Positions 43,747 to 52,259 of a DNA stretch of 64,000 nt are shown one piece after another. Source of the stretch: Pseudoclavibacter sp. AY1H1. GTDB lineage: Bacteria > Actinomycetota > Actinomycetes > Actinomycetales > Microbacteriaceae. The position numbers and the translations under genes are program-made. The DNA lies in contig NZ_PSXX01000001.1 of NCBI RefSeq assembly GCF_002931055.1, forward strand, positions 62,001-126,000, given 5' to 3'. A model generated the notes under the pieces. That model was not told the DNA's origin and made no database searches. It saw only the letters and a program-made list of their open reading frames with translations. Every line of letters starts with the position of its first letter. Position 1 is the stretch's first letter.

Positions 43747-45081
43747 GTGACTGAACAGCACAAGCAGGCTGAGGCCCACCGGAATGAGGCGGACTCAGCC
43801 ACCTTCAGGATCGGCGACAGGACTGCTGAGTTCCCGGTTCTGCGCGCCACCGAGGGCGCTGACGCGGTCGACATCTCGACGTTCATGAAGCAGACCGGGT
43901 ACACCACGCTCGACCAGGGCTTCGTCAACACCTCGTCGACCAAGTCGGCGATCACGTACATCGATGGTGCCAACGGCATCCTCCGCTACCGCGGGTATCC
44001 GATCGAGGAGCTCGCCTCCAAGTCGAGCTTCCTCGAGGTCGCGTACCTGCTGCTCTACGGCCAGCTGCCGACCGAGTCGGAGTACGAGAACTTCACCGAC
44101 CGCATCCGCCACCACACGCTCCTCCACGAGGACCTCAAGCGCTTCTTCACGGCACTGCCGCCGCACGCGCACCCGATGTCCGTGCTGTCGAGCGCCGTCA
44201 ACGCGCTCTCGACGTACTACGAGGATTCCCTCGACGTCCACAACCCCGAGATGGTCGAGCAGTCGACCATCCGCCTCCTCGCGAAGATCCCGGTCATCGC
44301 CGCCTACGCGCACAAGAAGAGCATCGGCCAGGCGTTCCTGTACCCGGACAACTCGCTCGACTTCGTCGACAACTTCCTGAAGCTCAACTTCGGCAACCTC
44401 GCGGAGCCCTACGAGGTCAACCCCGTGCTCTCGAAGGCGCTCGAGCGCCTCCTCATCCTGCACGCCGACCACGAGCAGAACGCGTCGACCTCGACGGTGC
44501 GTCTCGTCGGCTCGACCGAGGCGAACATGTACTCCTCGATCTCCGCTGGCATCAGCGCCCTCAACGGCCCGCTGCACGGTGGCGCCAACGAGGCCGTCCT
44601 CAAGATGCTCGCGCAGATCCAGGAATCCGGCGAGGGCGTCGACCGCTTCGTCGAGCGGGTCAAGAACAAGGAAGACGGCGTGCGCCTCATGGGCTTCGGG
44701 CACCGGGTGTACAAGAGCTACGACCCCCGTGCGAAGCTCGTCAAGGAGTCTGCGGACGAGGTGCTCGCCGCGCTCGGCGTCAACGACCCGCTTCTGGAGC
44801 TCGCGACGCAGCTCGAGCAGGTCGCCTTGAACGACGATTACTTCAAAGAGCGAAGCCTGTACCCGAACGTCGACTTCTACACGGGCCTCATCTACAAGGC
44901 GATGGGCTTCCCGACGCGCATGTTCACGGTGCTGTTCGCCATCGGGCGCCTCCCCGGCTGGCTCGCGCACTGGCGCGAGGCGAACGCGGATGCCAAGACC
45001 AAGATCGGGCGCCCGCAGCAGCTCTACACGGGTGAGGCCGAGCGCCACTACCCGGAGAACCGCGGCTTCCAGCTGCTCTGA
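43747..45081 (+). CDS. gltA: Citrate synthase (type II)
   Basis: A 444-residue citrate synthase that condenses oxaloacetate with acetyl-CoA. The N-terminal beta domain typical of type II hexameric enzymes (ATFRIGDRTAEFPVLRATEG) is present, followed by LRYRGYPIEELA, the catalytic HADHEQNAST and GPLHGGANEAV (His residues), and GFGHRVYKSYDPRA (Asp/Arg region). CGAGGAGG lies just before the GTG at 43747; an upstream open frame from 43705 is atypical. It converges with dapD over two hairpins. Confidence 0.97.
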   Translation: MTEQHKQAEAHRNEADSATFRIGDRTAEFPVLRATEGADAVDISTFMKQTGYTTLDQGFVNTSSTKSAITYIDGANGILRYRGYPIEELASKSSFLEVAYLLLYGQLPTESEYENFTDRIRHHTLLHEDLKRFFTALPPHAHPMSVLSSAVNALSTYYEDSLDVHNPEMVEQSTIRLLAKIPVIAAYAHKKSIGQAFLYPDNSLDFVDNFLKLNFGNLAEPYEVNPVLSKALERLLILHADHEQNASTSTVRLVGSTEANMYSSISAGISALNGPLHGGANEAVLKMLAQIQESGEGVDRFVERVKNKEDGVRLMGFGHRVYKSYDPRAKLVKESADEVLAALGVNDPLLELATQLEQVALNDDYFKERSLYPNVDFYTGLIYKAMGFPTRMFTVLFAIGRLPGWLAHWREANADAKTKIGRPQQLYTGEAERHYPENRGFQLL

Positions 45082-45120
45082 CGCCGGACCCGCGCCGGTG
45101 ACGCGTGCCGCCGCAGCCTG

Positions 45121-45227
45121 GAATCCCCTGTGAGGGGTTCCGCTGCGACGGCACGCGTTCTACGCTGATCGAACAAGACACTCCCCGCTCGAGCCGCACG
45201 ACAGGTGGCCAGCGGGGAGTGTTGTTC
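45121..45227. terminator. Double hairpin terminator between gltA and dapD
   Basis: Two hairpins lie between convergent genes: a short one at 45121-45140 (about 8 base pairs, one bulge) and a long one at 45171-45189/45211-45227, with a perfect 12-base-pair core extended by near-complementary GAACAA/TTGTTC ends. It can serve both directions. Confidence 0.7.
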
Positions 45228-45272
45228 TGTCTCCGGGCTGCTGACCACAGGGTCAGTCCGAAGGCGTTGGGG

Positions 45273-46256
45273 TCAGGCGTGCAGGGCGTCGTTGAGCTGG
45301 ATGCCAGCCCCGGTCCGCGCCAGGGCCTCGACCGCGCCATTGACCGAGTTCCGTCGGAACAGCAGGTTCGGCACACCGGAGAGCGCCGACGCCTTGACCG
45401 ACTGCGGCTCGCCGATCTGGCCATCGGGGTCGCTCTGGCCGATGAGCGAGACCTTGGTTCCGGCGGTCACGTAGAGGCCGGCCTCGACGATCGAGTCGTC
45501 GCCCAGCGAGATGCCGATCCCGGAGTTCGCGCCGAGCAGGGCGCGCTCGCCGATGCGGATGCGCTCCTTGCCGCCACCGGAGAGCGTGCCCATGATGGAC
45601 GCTCCGCCGCCGATGTCGCTGCCTGCTCCGAGGACCACGCCCTGCGAGACGCGCCCTTCCACCATCGAGCGGCCGAGGGTGCCAGCGTTGAAGTTCACGA
45701 AGCCCTCGTGCATGACGACCGTGCCTGGTGCCAGGTGCGCGCCGAGACGGACCCGTCCGCCGTCGGCGATGCGCACGTCCGCCGGCATCACGTAGTCGAG
45801 GAGGCGTGGGAACTTGTCGATCGCGTAGACCTGGATGCCCTCGCGCTGGAGGATCGCGCGCGACGAGGCGGCGAGGTCGGGTCGCATGGGGCCGACGTTG
45901 GTCCAGGCGTTGGTCGGCAGGTGGCCGAAGATGCCATCGAGGTTGATGCTGTTCGGCTCGACGATGAGGTGGCTCAGGAGGTGCAGGCGGAGGTAGGCGT
46001 CGACGACGCTCTCGACGGGCTCATCGAGCCGCACCGTTACGGTGACCGGGCTGACCTGCACCTGGCGACGCTCGTCGTCGTAGGAGAGCGCCGCGAAGCT
46101 GGCGGGAGAGATGTGCGGGTCGCGGCCCTCTGGCAGCGGGCCGAGCGCGGGGGTCGGGAACCAGGCATCGAGCACCTGTCCGTCGTTCGTGATCGTGGCG
46201 AGGCCGTCGCCCCAAGCTGTCCGCTGGTCGTGGGAGGTGGGTGCATCGTTGGTCAT
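45273..46256 (-). CDS. dapD: Tetrahydrodipicolinate N-succinyltransferase
   Basis: A 327-residue actinobacterial-type DapD, which succinylates tetrahydrodipicolinate using succinyl-CoA in diaminopimelate synthesis. An N-terminal domain to about residue 160 precedes a left-handed parallel beta-helix of hexapeptide repeats (GRVRLGAHLAPGTVVMHEGF; GAGSDIGGGASIMGTLSGGG; GERALLGANSGIGISLGDD). The ATG at 46256 follows TAGCCT by 7 bases with GGAG within the spacer. It diverges from dapE across 75 bases, so successive pathway steps share a control region, as with Rv1201c/Rv1202. Confidence 0.95.
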   Translation of the reverse strand: MTNDAPTSHDQRTAWGDGLATITNDGQVLDAWFPTPALGPLPEGRDPHISPASFAALSYDDERRQVQVSPVTVTVRLDEPVESVVDAYLRLHLLSHLIVEPNSINLDGIFGHLPTNAWTNVGPMRPDLAASSRAILQREGIQVYAIDKFPRLLDYVMPADVRIADGGRVRLGAHLAPGTVVMHEGFVNFNAGTLGRSMVEGRVSQGVVLGAGSDIGGGASIMGTLSGGGKERIRIGERALLGANSGIGISLGDDSIVEAGLYVTAGTKVSLIGQSDPDGQIGEPQSVKASALSGVPNLLFRRNSVNGAVEALARTGAGIQLNDALHA

Positions 46257-46263
46257 GCGCTCC

Positions 46264-46269
46264 AGGCTA
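46264..46269 (-). promoter_or_regulatory. -10 element for dapD
   Basis: TAGCCT on the minus strand ends 7 bases before the dapD ATG. GGAG in the spacer could alternatively act in ribosome binding. Confidence 0.4.
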
Positions 46270-46318
46270 CCCAGGGAAGGGCCCGCGCGGGCACCGCGCT
46301 GTGCTCTTGCCGAGCACT

Positions 46319-46324
46319 TAGGCT
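46319..46324 (+). promoter_or_regulatory. -10 element for dapE
   Basis: TAGGCT ends 7 bases before the dapE ATG at 46332, back to back with the dapD promoter. No Shine-Dalgarno sequence is present. Confidence 0.45.
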
Positions 46325-46331
46325 TGAACCC

Positions 46332-47462
46332 ATGTCTTCCTTCGCGAGTGGCGACGCCCTCGACCTGACGCGACCCTCCACCGAGCTCACGCGCCTGCTG
46401 TGTGACATTCCCTCTGTCTCCGGAGACGAGGCGACGATCGCCGACGCCATCGAGGCCGCGCTGGCGCCGTTCGCGCATCTCGAGGTGCAGCGGCTCGGCA
46501 ACACCATCGTGGCGCGCACCTCGCTCGGGCGCGCTCAGCGGGTCGCGATCGCGGGGCACATCGACACCGTGCCGATCAACGAGAACCTCCCGACGCGGCT
46601 CGAGGTCCTCTCTCCCGAGCAGGCCGCGGCAGATGTGCCGGATACGCCGTCTGGGGAGTACCTCTGGGGGCGCGGCACGGTCGACATGAAGGCCGGCGTT
46701 GCCGTGCAGCTGAGGCTCGCAGCTGAGCTCGTGGAGCCCGCCGTCGACGTGACCTGGATCTGGTACGACAACGAGGAGGTCGCGTCCGAGCTGAACGGGC
46801 TGGGGCTGCTCGCGGATGCCCGGCCGGAGCTCCTGGCCGCCGACTTCGCGATCCTGGGCGAACCCACGAAGGGCGAGGTCGAGGGCGGCTGCAACGGCAC
46901 CATCCGCGTCGACATCCGGACCAGGGGGAAGCGCGCCCACTCGGCACGCGCGTGGGTGGGGGAGAACGCCATCCACAAGGCGGCGCCCATCCTCGAGCGG
47001 CTCGCGGCGTTCGAGCCTGCGACGGTGCCCGTCGAGGGCCTCGAGTACCGGGAAGGGCTCAATGCCGTCCGCATCTCTGGCGGGGTCGCCGGCAACGTGA
47101 TCCCCGACGAGTGCGTCGTGCACGTCAACTACCGCTTCGCCCCGGACAAGACGCTCGATGAAGCCGAGGAGAAGCTGAGAGCGTGGTTCGGTGACTTCGA
47201 GCTCGACTTCGTCGACCGCTCTCCCGCAGCCAGGCCGGGACTCGACGCCCCTCTGGCGCGCGGATTCCTCGAAGCGGTTGGCGCCGAGGCGAAGCCCAAG
47301 TACGGGTGGACGGACGTGGCCAGGTTCTCGGCGCTCGGCATCCCAGCGGTGAACTACGGCCCTGGCGACCCGCTCAAGGCGCACGCCGACGACGAACGTG
47401 TGCTCCTCTCCGAGATCACGCGAGTCGAGGAGGGGCTGCGGACATGGCTGACCTCACGCTAG
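46332..47462 (+). CDS. dapE: Succinyl-diaminopimelate desuccinylase
   Basis: A 376-residue M20-family zinc hydrolase that removes succinate from N-succinyl-diaminopimelate. Metal ligands are in AIAGHIDTVP (His, Asp), WGRGTVDMKAG (Asp) and WYDNEEVASELNG (Glu-Glu), with the C-terminal YGPGDPLKAHADDE (His). The dimerisation/lid domain includes GGCNGTIRVDIRTRGKRAHS. No ribosome-binding site is seen; a TAGGCT 7 bases upstream suggests a leaderless start. The mannosyltransferase gene begins inside its 3' end (19-base overlap). Confidence 0.95.
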   Translation: MSSFASGDALDLTRPSTELTRLLCDIPSVSGDEATIADAIEAALAPFAHLEVQRLGNTIVARTSLGRAQRVAIAGHIDTVPINENLPTRLEVLSPEQAAADVPDTPSGEYLWGRGTVDMKAGVAVQLRLAAELVEPAVDVTWIWYDNEEVASELNGLGLLADARPELLAADFAILGEPTKGEVEGGCNGTIRVDIRTRGKRAHSARAWVGENAIHKAAPILERLAAFEPATVPVEGLEYREGLNAVRISGGVAGNVIPDECVVHVNYRFAPDKTLDEAEEKLRAWFGDFELDFVDRSPAARPGLDAPLARGFLEAVGAEAKPKYGWTDVARFSALGIPAVNYGPGDPLKAHADDERVLLSEITRVEEGLRTWLTSR

Positions 47463-48706
47463 CGAGGACGGGCCGCGAGGAGTTCACGATCGCCGCGGAC
47501 ACCAGGCCGACGTACTTCTCGTACTACTGGAGCCGCCTCCCGGCCCTGGCGCAGGTCGCCATCATCTTCTTCGGAACGCGGGTCGTGACGACCGTCTTCC
47601 TGCTGGCCTTCGCATCCCAGCAGCAGGAGACCTGGCAGTCGCCGGCGAAACCCGACCTGTGGACCTTCTCGAACCTGTGGGACTCGGCCTGGTTCGAGCG
47701 CATCGGAACCGGTGGGCCGTTCGGCTATTCGAGCGAGCTGCCCCGAAACGACGAGGGGCAGGTCACCGAGAACGCGTGGGCCTTCATGCCGCTCTACCCG
47801 GTCCTGGTCCGTGGGCTCATGGTGGCGACGACGCTGCCGTGGGAAGTGGCGTCCGTGCTCGTCGCGACGGCGTTCGGGTTCGCGGCGGCCTGGGTCTTCA
47901 ACCGGACCCTCGCGCTCGTGGTCGACAAGAGCACCACGGCGTTCGCGACGCTGCTCTTCTGCATCGCTCCGACGAGCCCCCTGCTCCAGCTCGGCTATGC
48001 GGAGAGCGCGCAGAGCTTCTTCGTCGCGCTGCTGCTGTACCTGCTCATCAAGCGCCAGTGGCTGGTCATGCTTCCCGTCATCGTGCTCGCCTCGTTCACA
48101 CGCCCGACTGGGCTCGCGTGGGCCATGACGCTGGGGCTCTACTTCCTCGCACGCTGGTGGATGCACGCCAAGGGTCGCGAGGCGTTCCCACGCTGTGAGG
48201 TCATCAAGGTCATGGCCGCCGGGCTGCTCTCCGCGGTCGCGGGCTTCGGCTGGCTGCTCATCGCCTGGGCCGTGACCGGAGTCCCATCCGCGTACATCGA
48301 CACGGAGCTCGCCTGGCGCATCCACTACACGGGGCCCATCGAGCTGGAGCCGTTCACGGGGTGGTTCCACGGCTCGACGTTCTGGTTCGGCCAGCCGATC
48401 GGGGCGATCATCGTGGTGCTCTTCGTCATCGTCGTGGTCGGCGCCATCGCGCTGCCGATCATGCGCAGGCTCGGCATCGAGATCCGCATCTGGCTCTTCA
48501 GCTACTTCACGTACCTCTTCGCCGTCTTCTTCCCGCAGTCGAGCACGTTCCGGCTGCTCATGCCGATGTTCCCGATCCTCGGCGCCGTCGCGATCCCCAA
48601 GTCGCCGCTCTACCGGGTGAGCGTCGTCGTGCTCATGCTCGTCGGGCAGCTCCTGTGGCTCTACGTCTGCTGGTACACCGTAGAGGGCGACTGGACCCCC
48701 GCGTAG
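47444..48706 (+). CDS. GT-C membrane glycosyltransferase (PIG-V/mannosyltransferase-like)
   Basis: A 420-residue polytopic membrane protein with about ten or more helices. The first extracytoplasmic loop contains WDSAWFERIGTGGPFGYSSE, resembling the WDxxW...GY motif of PIG-V-type mannosyltransferases that use polyprenyl-phosphate-linked sugars. A role in mannosylating lipids, proteins or wall polymers on the outer face is inferred; the acceptor is unknown. GAGGAGGGG precedes the ATG at 47444, which lies inside dapE in another frame. Confidence 0.85.
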   Translation: MADLTLARTGREEFTIAADTRPTYFSYYWSRLPALAQVAIIFFGTRVVTTVFLLAFASQQQETWQSPAKPDLWTFSNLWDSAWFERIGTGGPFGYSSELPRNDEGQVTENAWAFMPLYPVLVRGLMVATTLPWEVASVLVATAFGFAAAWVFNRTLALVVDKSTTAFATLLFCIAPTSPLLQLGYAESAQSFFVALLLYLLIKRQWLVMLPVIVLASFTRPTGLAWAMTLGLYFLARWWMHAKGREAFPRCEVIKVMAAGLLSAVAGFGWLLIAWAVTGVPSAYIDTELAWRIHYTGPIELEPFTGWFHGSTFWFGQPIGAIIVVLFVIVVVGAIALPIMRRLGIEIRIWLFSYFTYLFAVFFPQSSTFRLLMPMFPILGAVAIPKSPLYRVSVVVLMLVGQLLWLYVCWYTVEGDWTPA

Positions 48707-48728
48707 CCGGTCCGGCCCCCACACGCAG

Positions 48729-48762
48729 CGATCGCCGCATCCATCACCGGATGCGGCGATCG
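48729..48762. terminator. Bidirectional terminator between GT-C gene and sodA
   Basis: A perfect 14-base-pair inverted repeat (48729-48742 with 48749-48762) with a 6-base loop lies between the two convergent genes. Confidence 0.8.
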
Positions 48763-48789
48763 CCGTCTGTGCTGAGCGCTGGGGTCGCG

Positions 48790-49386
48790 TCAGCCGCGTG
48801 CCGCGTCGAGGCGCTGGCCCACGTTCTCCCAGTTCACGATGTTCCAGAAGGCCTTGATGTAGTCGGCCCGAACGTTCTGGTAGTCGAGGTAGTAGGCGTG
48901 CTCCCACACATCGAGCTGCAGCAGCGGGGTGACCCCGAACGGGATGTTGCCCTGCTGGTCGAAGAGCTGGAACGTGGTGAGGTTGCCACCCGTCTGGTCG
49001 TAGCCGAGCACGGCCCAGCCGGAGCCCTGCACGCCGAGCGCCACGGCGGTGAACTGCGCCTGGAACTTCTCGAGACCGCCGAACTGCTCGTCGATCGCAT
49101 CCTTGATGCCACCAGCGGGCTCCCCGCCTTCCGGCGAGAGGTTGGTCCAGAAGACGCTGTGGTTGACGTGTCCGCCCAGGTTGAAGGCGAGGTCCTTCTC
49201 GAGCTTGTTGATGTTCGCGAGGTTGCCGCTGTCGCGCGCCTCGGCGATCTGCTCGAGTGCCGTGTTGGCGCCCTTCACGTAGGTCGCGTGGTGCTTGTCG
49301 TGATGCAGCTCCATGATGCGTGCCGAGATGTGGGGCTCGAGTGCCGCGTAGTCGTAGGGGAGGTCGGGAAGCGTGTATTCAGCCAC
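48790..49386 (-). CDS. sodA: Superoxide dismutase, Fe/Mn type
   Basis: A 198-residue superoxide dismutase that converts superoxide to oxygen and hydrogen peroxide. Metal ligands are recognisable: His in ELHHDKHHATYV, His in NLGGHVNHSVFW, and Asp and His in LDVWEHAYYLDYQN. Fe/Mn preference cannot be read reliably. There is no signal peptide. AAAGGA lies 5-6 bases before the GTG at 49386. Divergent from the DUF3117 gene; the 217-base gap between them contains several short inverted repeats. Confidence 0.96.
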   Translation of the reverse strand: MAEYTLPDLPYDYAALEPHISARIMELHHDKHHATYVKGANTALEQIAEARDSGNLANINKLEKDLAFNLGGHVNHSVFWTNLSPEGGEPAGGIKDAIDEQFGGLEKFQAQFTAVALGVQGSGWAVLGYDQTGGNLTTFQLFDQQGNIPFGVTPLLQLDVWEHAYYLDYQNVRADYIKAFWNIVNWENVGQRLDAARG

Positions 49387-49560
49387 GTGAGGTCCTTTCG
49401 ATCATCTGGCCAGGACAGAAGGCGCCATCGACGCCAACGAAATTCGACGCTACACCTCGGTTCTGGCCGTTCCCCTCGCCGTTTCCTCGCAAGTCGGACC
49501 GAATTTGATCCACGACTTTGCGCATTCCGGAGGGCCGAATGCACACTCGGTCCGCGAATT

Positions 49561-49569
49561 TGGGATACT
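49561..49569 (+). promoter_or_regulatory. Extended -10 promoter element for DUF3117 gene
   Basis: TGG followed by GATACT fits an extended -10. The start would lie about 27 bases before the ATG at 49604, leaving room for the ribosome-binding site. Upstream, CGGACC (49495-49500) and GGTCCG (49549-49554) form an inverted pair. Confidence 0.4.
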
Positions 49570-49603
49570 AGGGAGACACTGCACAAATCTTGGAGGCGCA
49601 ATT

Positions 49604-49774
49604 ATGGCCGCGATGAAACCGCGTACTGGTGACGGACCTATGGAAGCCATCCGCGAAACACGGCTGATCATCGTTCGTGTACCCCTAGAGGGTGGCGGGC
49701 GCCTCGTGGTGTCCGTCAACGACGACGAGGCCCGCGAGCTTCGCGACGCGCTGAGCGCAGTCGTCGGCGAATAG
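49604..49774 (+). CDS. DUF3117 small protein
   Basis: A 56-residue protein (MAAMKPRTGDGPMEAIRE, then LIIVRVPLEGGGRLVVSVND) that matches the highly conserved actinobacterial DUF3117 family, Rv1211 in M. tuberculosis. The function is unknown; the sequence predicts a short helix and a beta-hairpin. TGGAGG lies 7-8 bases before the ATG at 49604, which fixes the start and excludes the longer upstream frame. It ends in a strong hairpin with a T-rich tail, so it is a single-gene transcript. Confidence 0.93.
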   Translation: MAAMKPRTGDGPMEAIRETRLIIVRVPLEGGGRLVVSVNDDEARELRDALSAVVGE

Positions 49775-49790
49775 CCGATTCGCACGGAGA

Positions 49791-49825
49791 GAAGGGCGTC
49801 GACCACCATGGTCGGCGCCCTTCTT
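49791..49825 (+). terminator. Intrinsic terminator of DUF3117 gene
   Basis: A stem of about 15 base pairs with one G-T pair (49791-49805 with 49809-49823), a 3-base loop and a following TTCTTC tract form a classical intrinsic terminator. Confidence 0.8.
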
Positions 49826-49875
49826 CTTCGTTCCGCGTGTCTGAATCCAGCGCCTTGGCGTGCAGCGTGCCGCGC

Positions 49876-50505
49876 TCAGCGCAGCTTCGTGAGCTGGAGG
49901 ATGCCACCGTCGAGCGGCAGCAGAGCCAGGCGCAGATCCTCCTGGAGATCGAACTCGGAGTAGAGGGCGCGCAGGCCGCTCGTCAGCGCGTCGCGTCGGG
50001 CCGGTGAAGCGACCTTCCCGCCGTTGAGCGCACCGAGGGCGACGATCGTGCCGCCGGGGCGGATGAGGCGCAGCCCATGCTGCAGATGCGCGCCGATGTG
50101 CGCGATGTCGCCTCCGATGACGACCAGGTCGTAGCCGCCCTCGGTCATCCGAGGCAGCACGTCCTGTGGGTGACCCGTGATGAAGCGGAGGCTCGCGCCC
50201 CGCGCCCCCGCCGAGATCAGCAGACGCCGCGCGTGCCCGAGGTACTCGGGCTCGGCGTCGATGCAGGTGATCGTCGAGCTCGGCGCCCCGCGCCAGACCG
50301 CGTGCGTGAGCACCCCCGCCCCGGTCCCGATCTCGATGATCGTGGCGGCTCCCGTCGCGGCCGCGAGGAACGTCAGGTGAGCCGCGGTTGCGGCAGAGGG
50401 GAGCGGCAGTCCCAGCTCGAGCGTCAGCTGACGAGCATCCCGGACGAGGGCATCGTCCACGATTCGCTCGTTGATGTAGCGCGAGCTGAGCTCCAGTTCA
50501 GACAT
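49876..50505 (-). CDS. SAM-dependent O-methyltransferase (Rv1220c-like)
   Basis: A 209-residue class I methyltransferase of the catechol O-methyltransferase-like group. The SAM motif is TIIEIGTGAGVLTHAVW (about residues 55-70), followed by ITCIDAEPEYLGHARRLL and DLVVIGGDIAHI. Its position before tatB matches Rv1220c, but the sigE, rseA and htrA genes found between them in M. tuberculosis are missing. The substrate is unknown. The ATG at 50505 follows TAGTCT by 6 bases. Confidence 0.9.
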   Translation of the reverse strand: MSELELSSRYINERIVDDALVRDARQLTLELGLPLPSAATAAHLTFLAAATGAATIIEIGTGAGVLTHAVWRGAPSSTITCIDAEPEYLGHARRLLISAGARGASLRFITGHPQDVLPRMTEGGYDLVVIGGDIAHIGAHLQHGLRLIRPGGTIVALGALNGGKVASPARRDALTSGLRALYSEFDLQEDLRLALLPLDGGILQLTKLR

Positions 50506-50511
50506 TCTTCA

Positions 50512-50517
50512 AGACTA
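50512..50517 (-). promoter_or_regulatory. -10 element for methyltransferase gene
   Basis: TAGTCT on the minus strand ends 6 bases before the ATG at 50505. Confidence 0.5.
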
Positions 50518-50598
50518 GCGGCGGGCGAGGTCCCGGAGTCCGATTCCCGCATCCGGGTTCTGGGCTCCCGGGGTGAGGTGTCGGCGCATCGCAGACCC

Positions 50599-50604
50599 TA
50601 TGAT
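50599..50604 (+). promoter_or_regulatory. -10 element for tatB
   Basis: TATGAT, close to the consensus TATAAT, ends 6 bases before the GTG at 50611 and fits a leaderless transcript. Confidence 0.55.
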
Positions 50605-50610
50605 GGGACG

Positions 50611-51060
50611 GTGTTTGGGCTGACGTTTGAGAAGTTGCTGTTGATCGGCATTATCGCGGCCTTCATCATCGGTCCCGACAAGCTCCCGAAAGCTGCCGAG
50701 CGTCTCGCTGATGCGGTCAAGTGGCTTCGTGGCGCGTCCACGAACGCGAAGTCGCGCATGAAAGAGGAGATGGGCGACGATTTCGCCGATGTCGACTGGC
50801 GCAAGCTCGATCCTCGCCAGTACGACCCTCGCCGCATCATCCGCGACGCGCTTCTCGCCGAGGATGAGCCCGCAGCGCCCCAGCCTGCCCCCGTGAATGG
50901 CGCTTCTGCGTCTGCCGCTGCGAGCGCCGCGACTCTCGCAGCCGGAGCAGCCGCGGCCGCCGCCGCGCCCGGGAGCGCCTCGCGACCGAGCTGGGCTTCG
51001 AGCGCACAGCCGTCCGCATCGATCGTCGGTCCCGTGCCGTTCGACGCCGAAGCCACCTGA
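50611..51060 (+). CDS. tatB: Twin-arginine translocase subunit TatB
   Basis: A 149-residue TatB, part of the receptor complex that binds twin-arginine signal peptides of folded exported proteins. It begins FGLTFEKLLLIGIIAAFIIG (membrane helix), followed by GPDKLPKAAERLADAVKWLR (hinge and amphipathic helix), then a charged region and an Ala/Pro-rich tail. The GTG start and the initial FGLTFEK fit the family. It may help export the Rieske lipoprotein encoded at 28030, which carries a twin-arginine signal. tatA and tatC are not in the window. Confidence 0.92.
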   Translation: MFGLTFEKLLLIGIIAAFIIGPDKLPKAAERLADAVKWLRGASTNAKSRMKEEMGDDFADVDWRKLDPRQYDPRRIIRDALLAEDEPAAPQPAPVNGASASAAASAATLAAGAAAAAAAPGSASRPSWASSAQPSASIVGPVPFDAEAT

Positions 51061-51125
51061 TCTGAGTCCCATCCGAGACGCCGAGGCACCGGCCACTCGA
51101 CCAGGAGACGGACGAGCTCGGGAGC

Positions 51126-52259
51126 CTAGACGAGCGAGACCGGAAGCCTTCGACCGCTGAGTCCGCGAGGCTGAGCGAGCAGGGCGTCCGCCGCGCGCTG
51201 GAGCGCCTCGCCTGCAGGTTCCGTCGGCTCGGCCCGCAGCAGGGGAGTGCCGGCGTCGCCAGACTCGCGGAGCGTCTGGCTCACCGGCACCTCGGCGAGC
51301 AAGGCGACCGCATCGCCCTCCGCGCTGAGGCGCTCTGCGACGGCCAGCCCTCCGCCTTCGCCGAAGAGCGCGACCCGGCCCCCGTCCGGCGAAGCGAACG
51401 GCGACATCGTCTCGATGACGCCGACGACCCGCTGCCCGGTCTTCCTAGCCAGAGCCCCGGAGCGCCAGGCGACGTCGGCGGCAGCCGCCTGCGGAGTCGT
51501 GACGACGACGACCTCGGCGCTCGGGAGGAGCTGGCCGAGCGATATCGCGATGTCGCCGGTGCCAGGGGGCAGGTCGAGCAGCAGCACGTCGAGGTCCCCG
51601 AAGTAGACGTCGGTGAGGAACTGCTCGATCGTTCGATGCAGCATCGGGCCGCGCCACGCGACGACCTGAGCATCGTCGCCGAGGAACATGCCGATCGAGA
51701 TGAGCTTCACGCCGTGCGACTCAGGGGGCACGATCATGTCCCCGATCCGCGTCGGTGCCACGTCGTGCCCCAGCCCGAAGAGGCCGGGGATGGAGTAGCC
51801 GTGGACGTCGGCGTCGATGAGGCCGACGCTGAGGCCGCGCCGTGCGAAGGCGGCGGCGAGGTTCGCGGTGACCGTGGACTTGCCGACGCCGCCCTTGCCG
51901 CTCGTGACGGCGATGACGCGCGTCAGCGAGTCGCGACCGAAGGGATGCACGCGGCCAGCGCGGGAGCCCCGCAGCCGTTCCGTGAGGGCCGTCCGCTGCT
52001 CGCGCGTCATGACGCCGATCTCGAGATCGTATCCGGTGTCGTCGACGACCGACTCGATCGCGGAGCGCACCTCCCGCTCGATCTGACGCGCCGCCGGGCA
52101 CCCGACGATCGTGAGCCGCAGCTCGACCTCGAAGGACCCGTCTGGGCGCTCGTCGACGCGCTCGATCATCCCGAGCTCGGTGACCGGTCGGCGAAGCTCG
52201 GGGTCGTTGACGCCAGCGAGCGCGCTCCAGATGCCGTCGGCCGTCGTCACGTCGCTCAC
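51126..52259 (-). CDS. mrp: Mrp/NBP35 family Fe-S carrier ATPase
   Basis: A 377-residue ParA-like ATPase proposed to carry and transfer Fe-S clusters. A DUF59/MIP18-like domain (residues about 8-95) precedes the P-loop ATPase with SGKGGVGKSTVTANLAAAF and LLLDLPPGTGDIAISLGQLL. The C-terminal CxxC that binds the bridging cluster in many Mrp proteins is replaced by SPFASPDGG; this variation also seems common in actinobacteria. Start ATG at 52259 overlaps the DUF1003 stop by 4 bases. Equivalent to Rv1229c. Confidence 0.93.
   Translation of the reverse strand: MSDVTTADGIWSALAGVNDPELRRPVTELGMIERVDERPDGSFEVELRLTIVGCPAARQIEREVRSAIESVVDDTGYDLEIGVMTREQRTALTERLRGSRAGRVHPFGRDSLTRVIAVTSGKGGVGKSTVTANLAAAFARRGLSVGLIDADVHGYSIPGLFGLGHDVAPTRIGDMIVPPESHGVKLISIGMFLGDDAQVVAWRGPMLHRTIEQFLTDVYFGDLDVLLLDLPPGTGDIAISLGQLLPSAEVVVVTTPQAAAADVAWRSGALARKTGQRVVGVIETMSPFASPDGGRVALFGEGGGLAVAERLSAEGDAVALLAEVPVSQTLRESGDAGTPLLRAEPTEPAGEALQRAADALLAQPRGLSGRRLPVSLV

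Noticed and set aside
45105-46331. Upstream extension of the dapE frame to 45105
   Set aside because: It runs opposite the well-supported dapD gene; the dapE ATG at 46332 with its -10 element gives the normal N-terminus.
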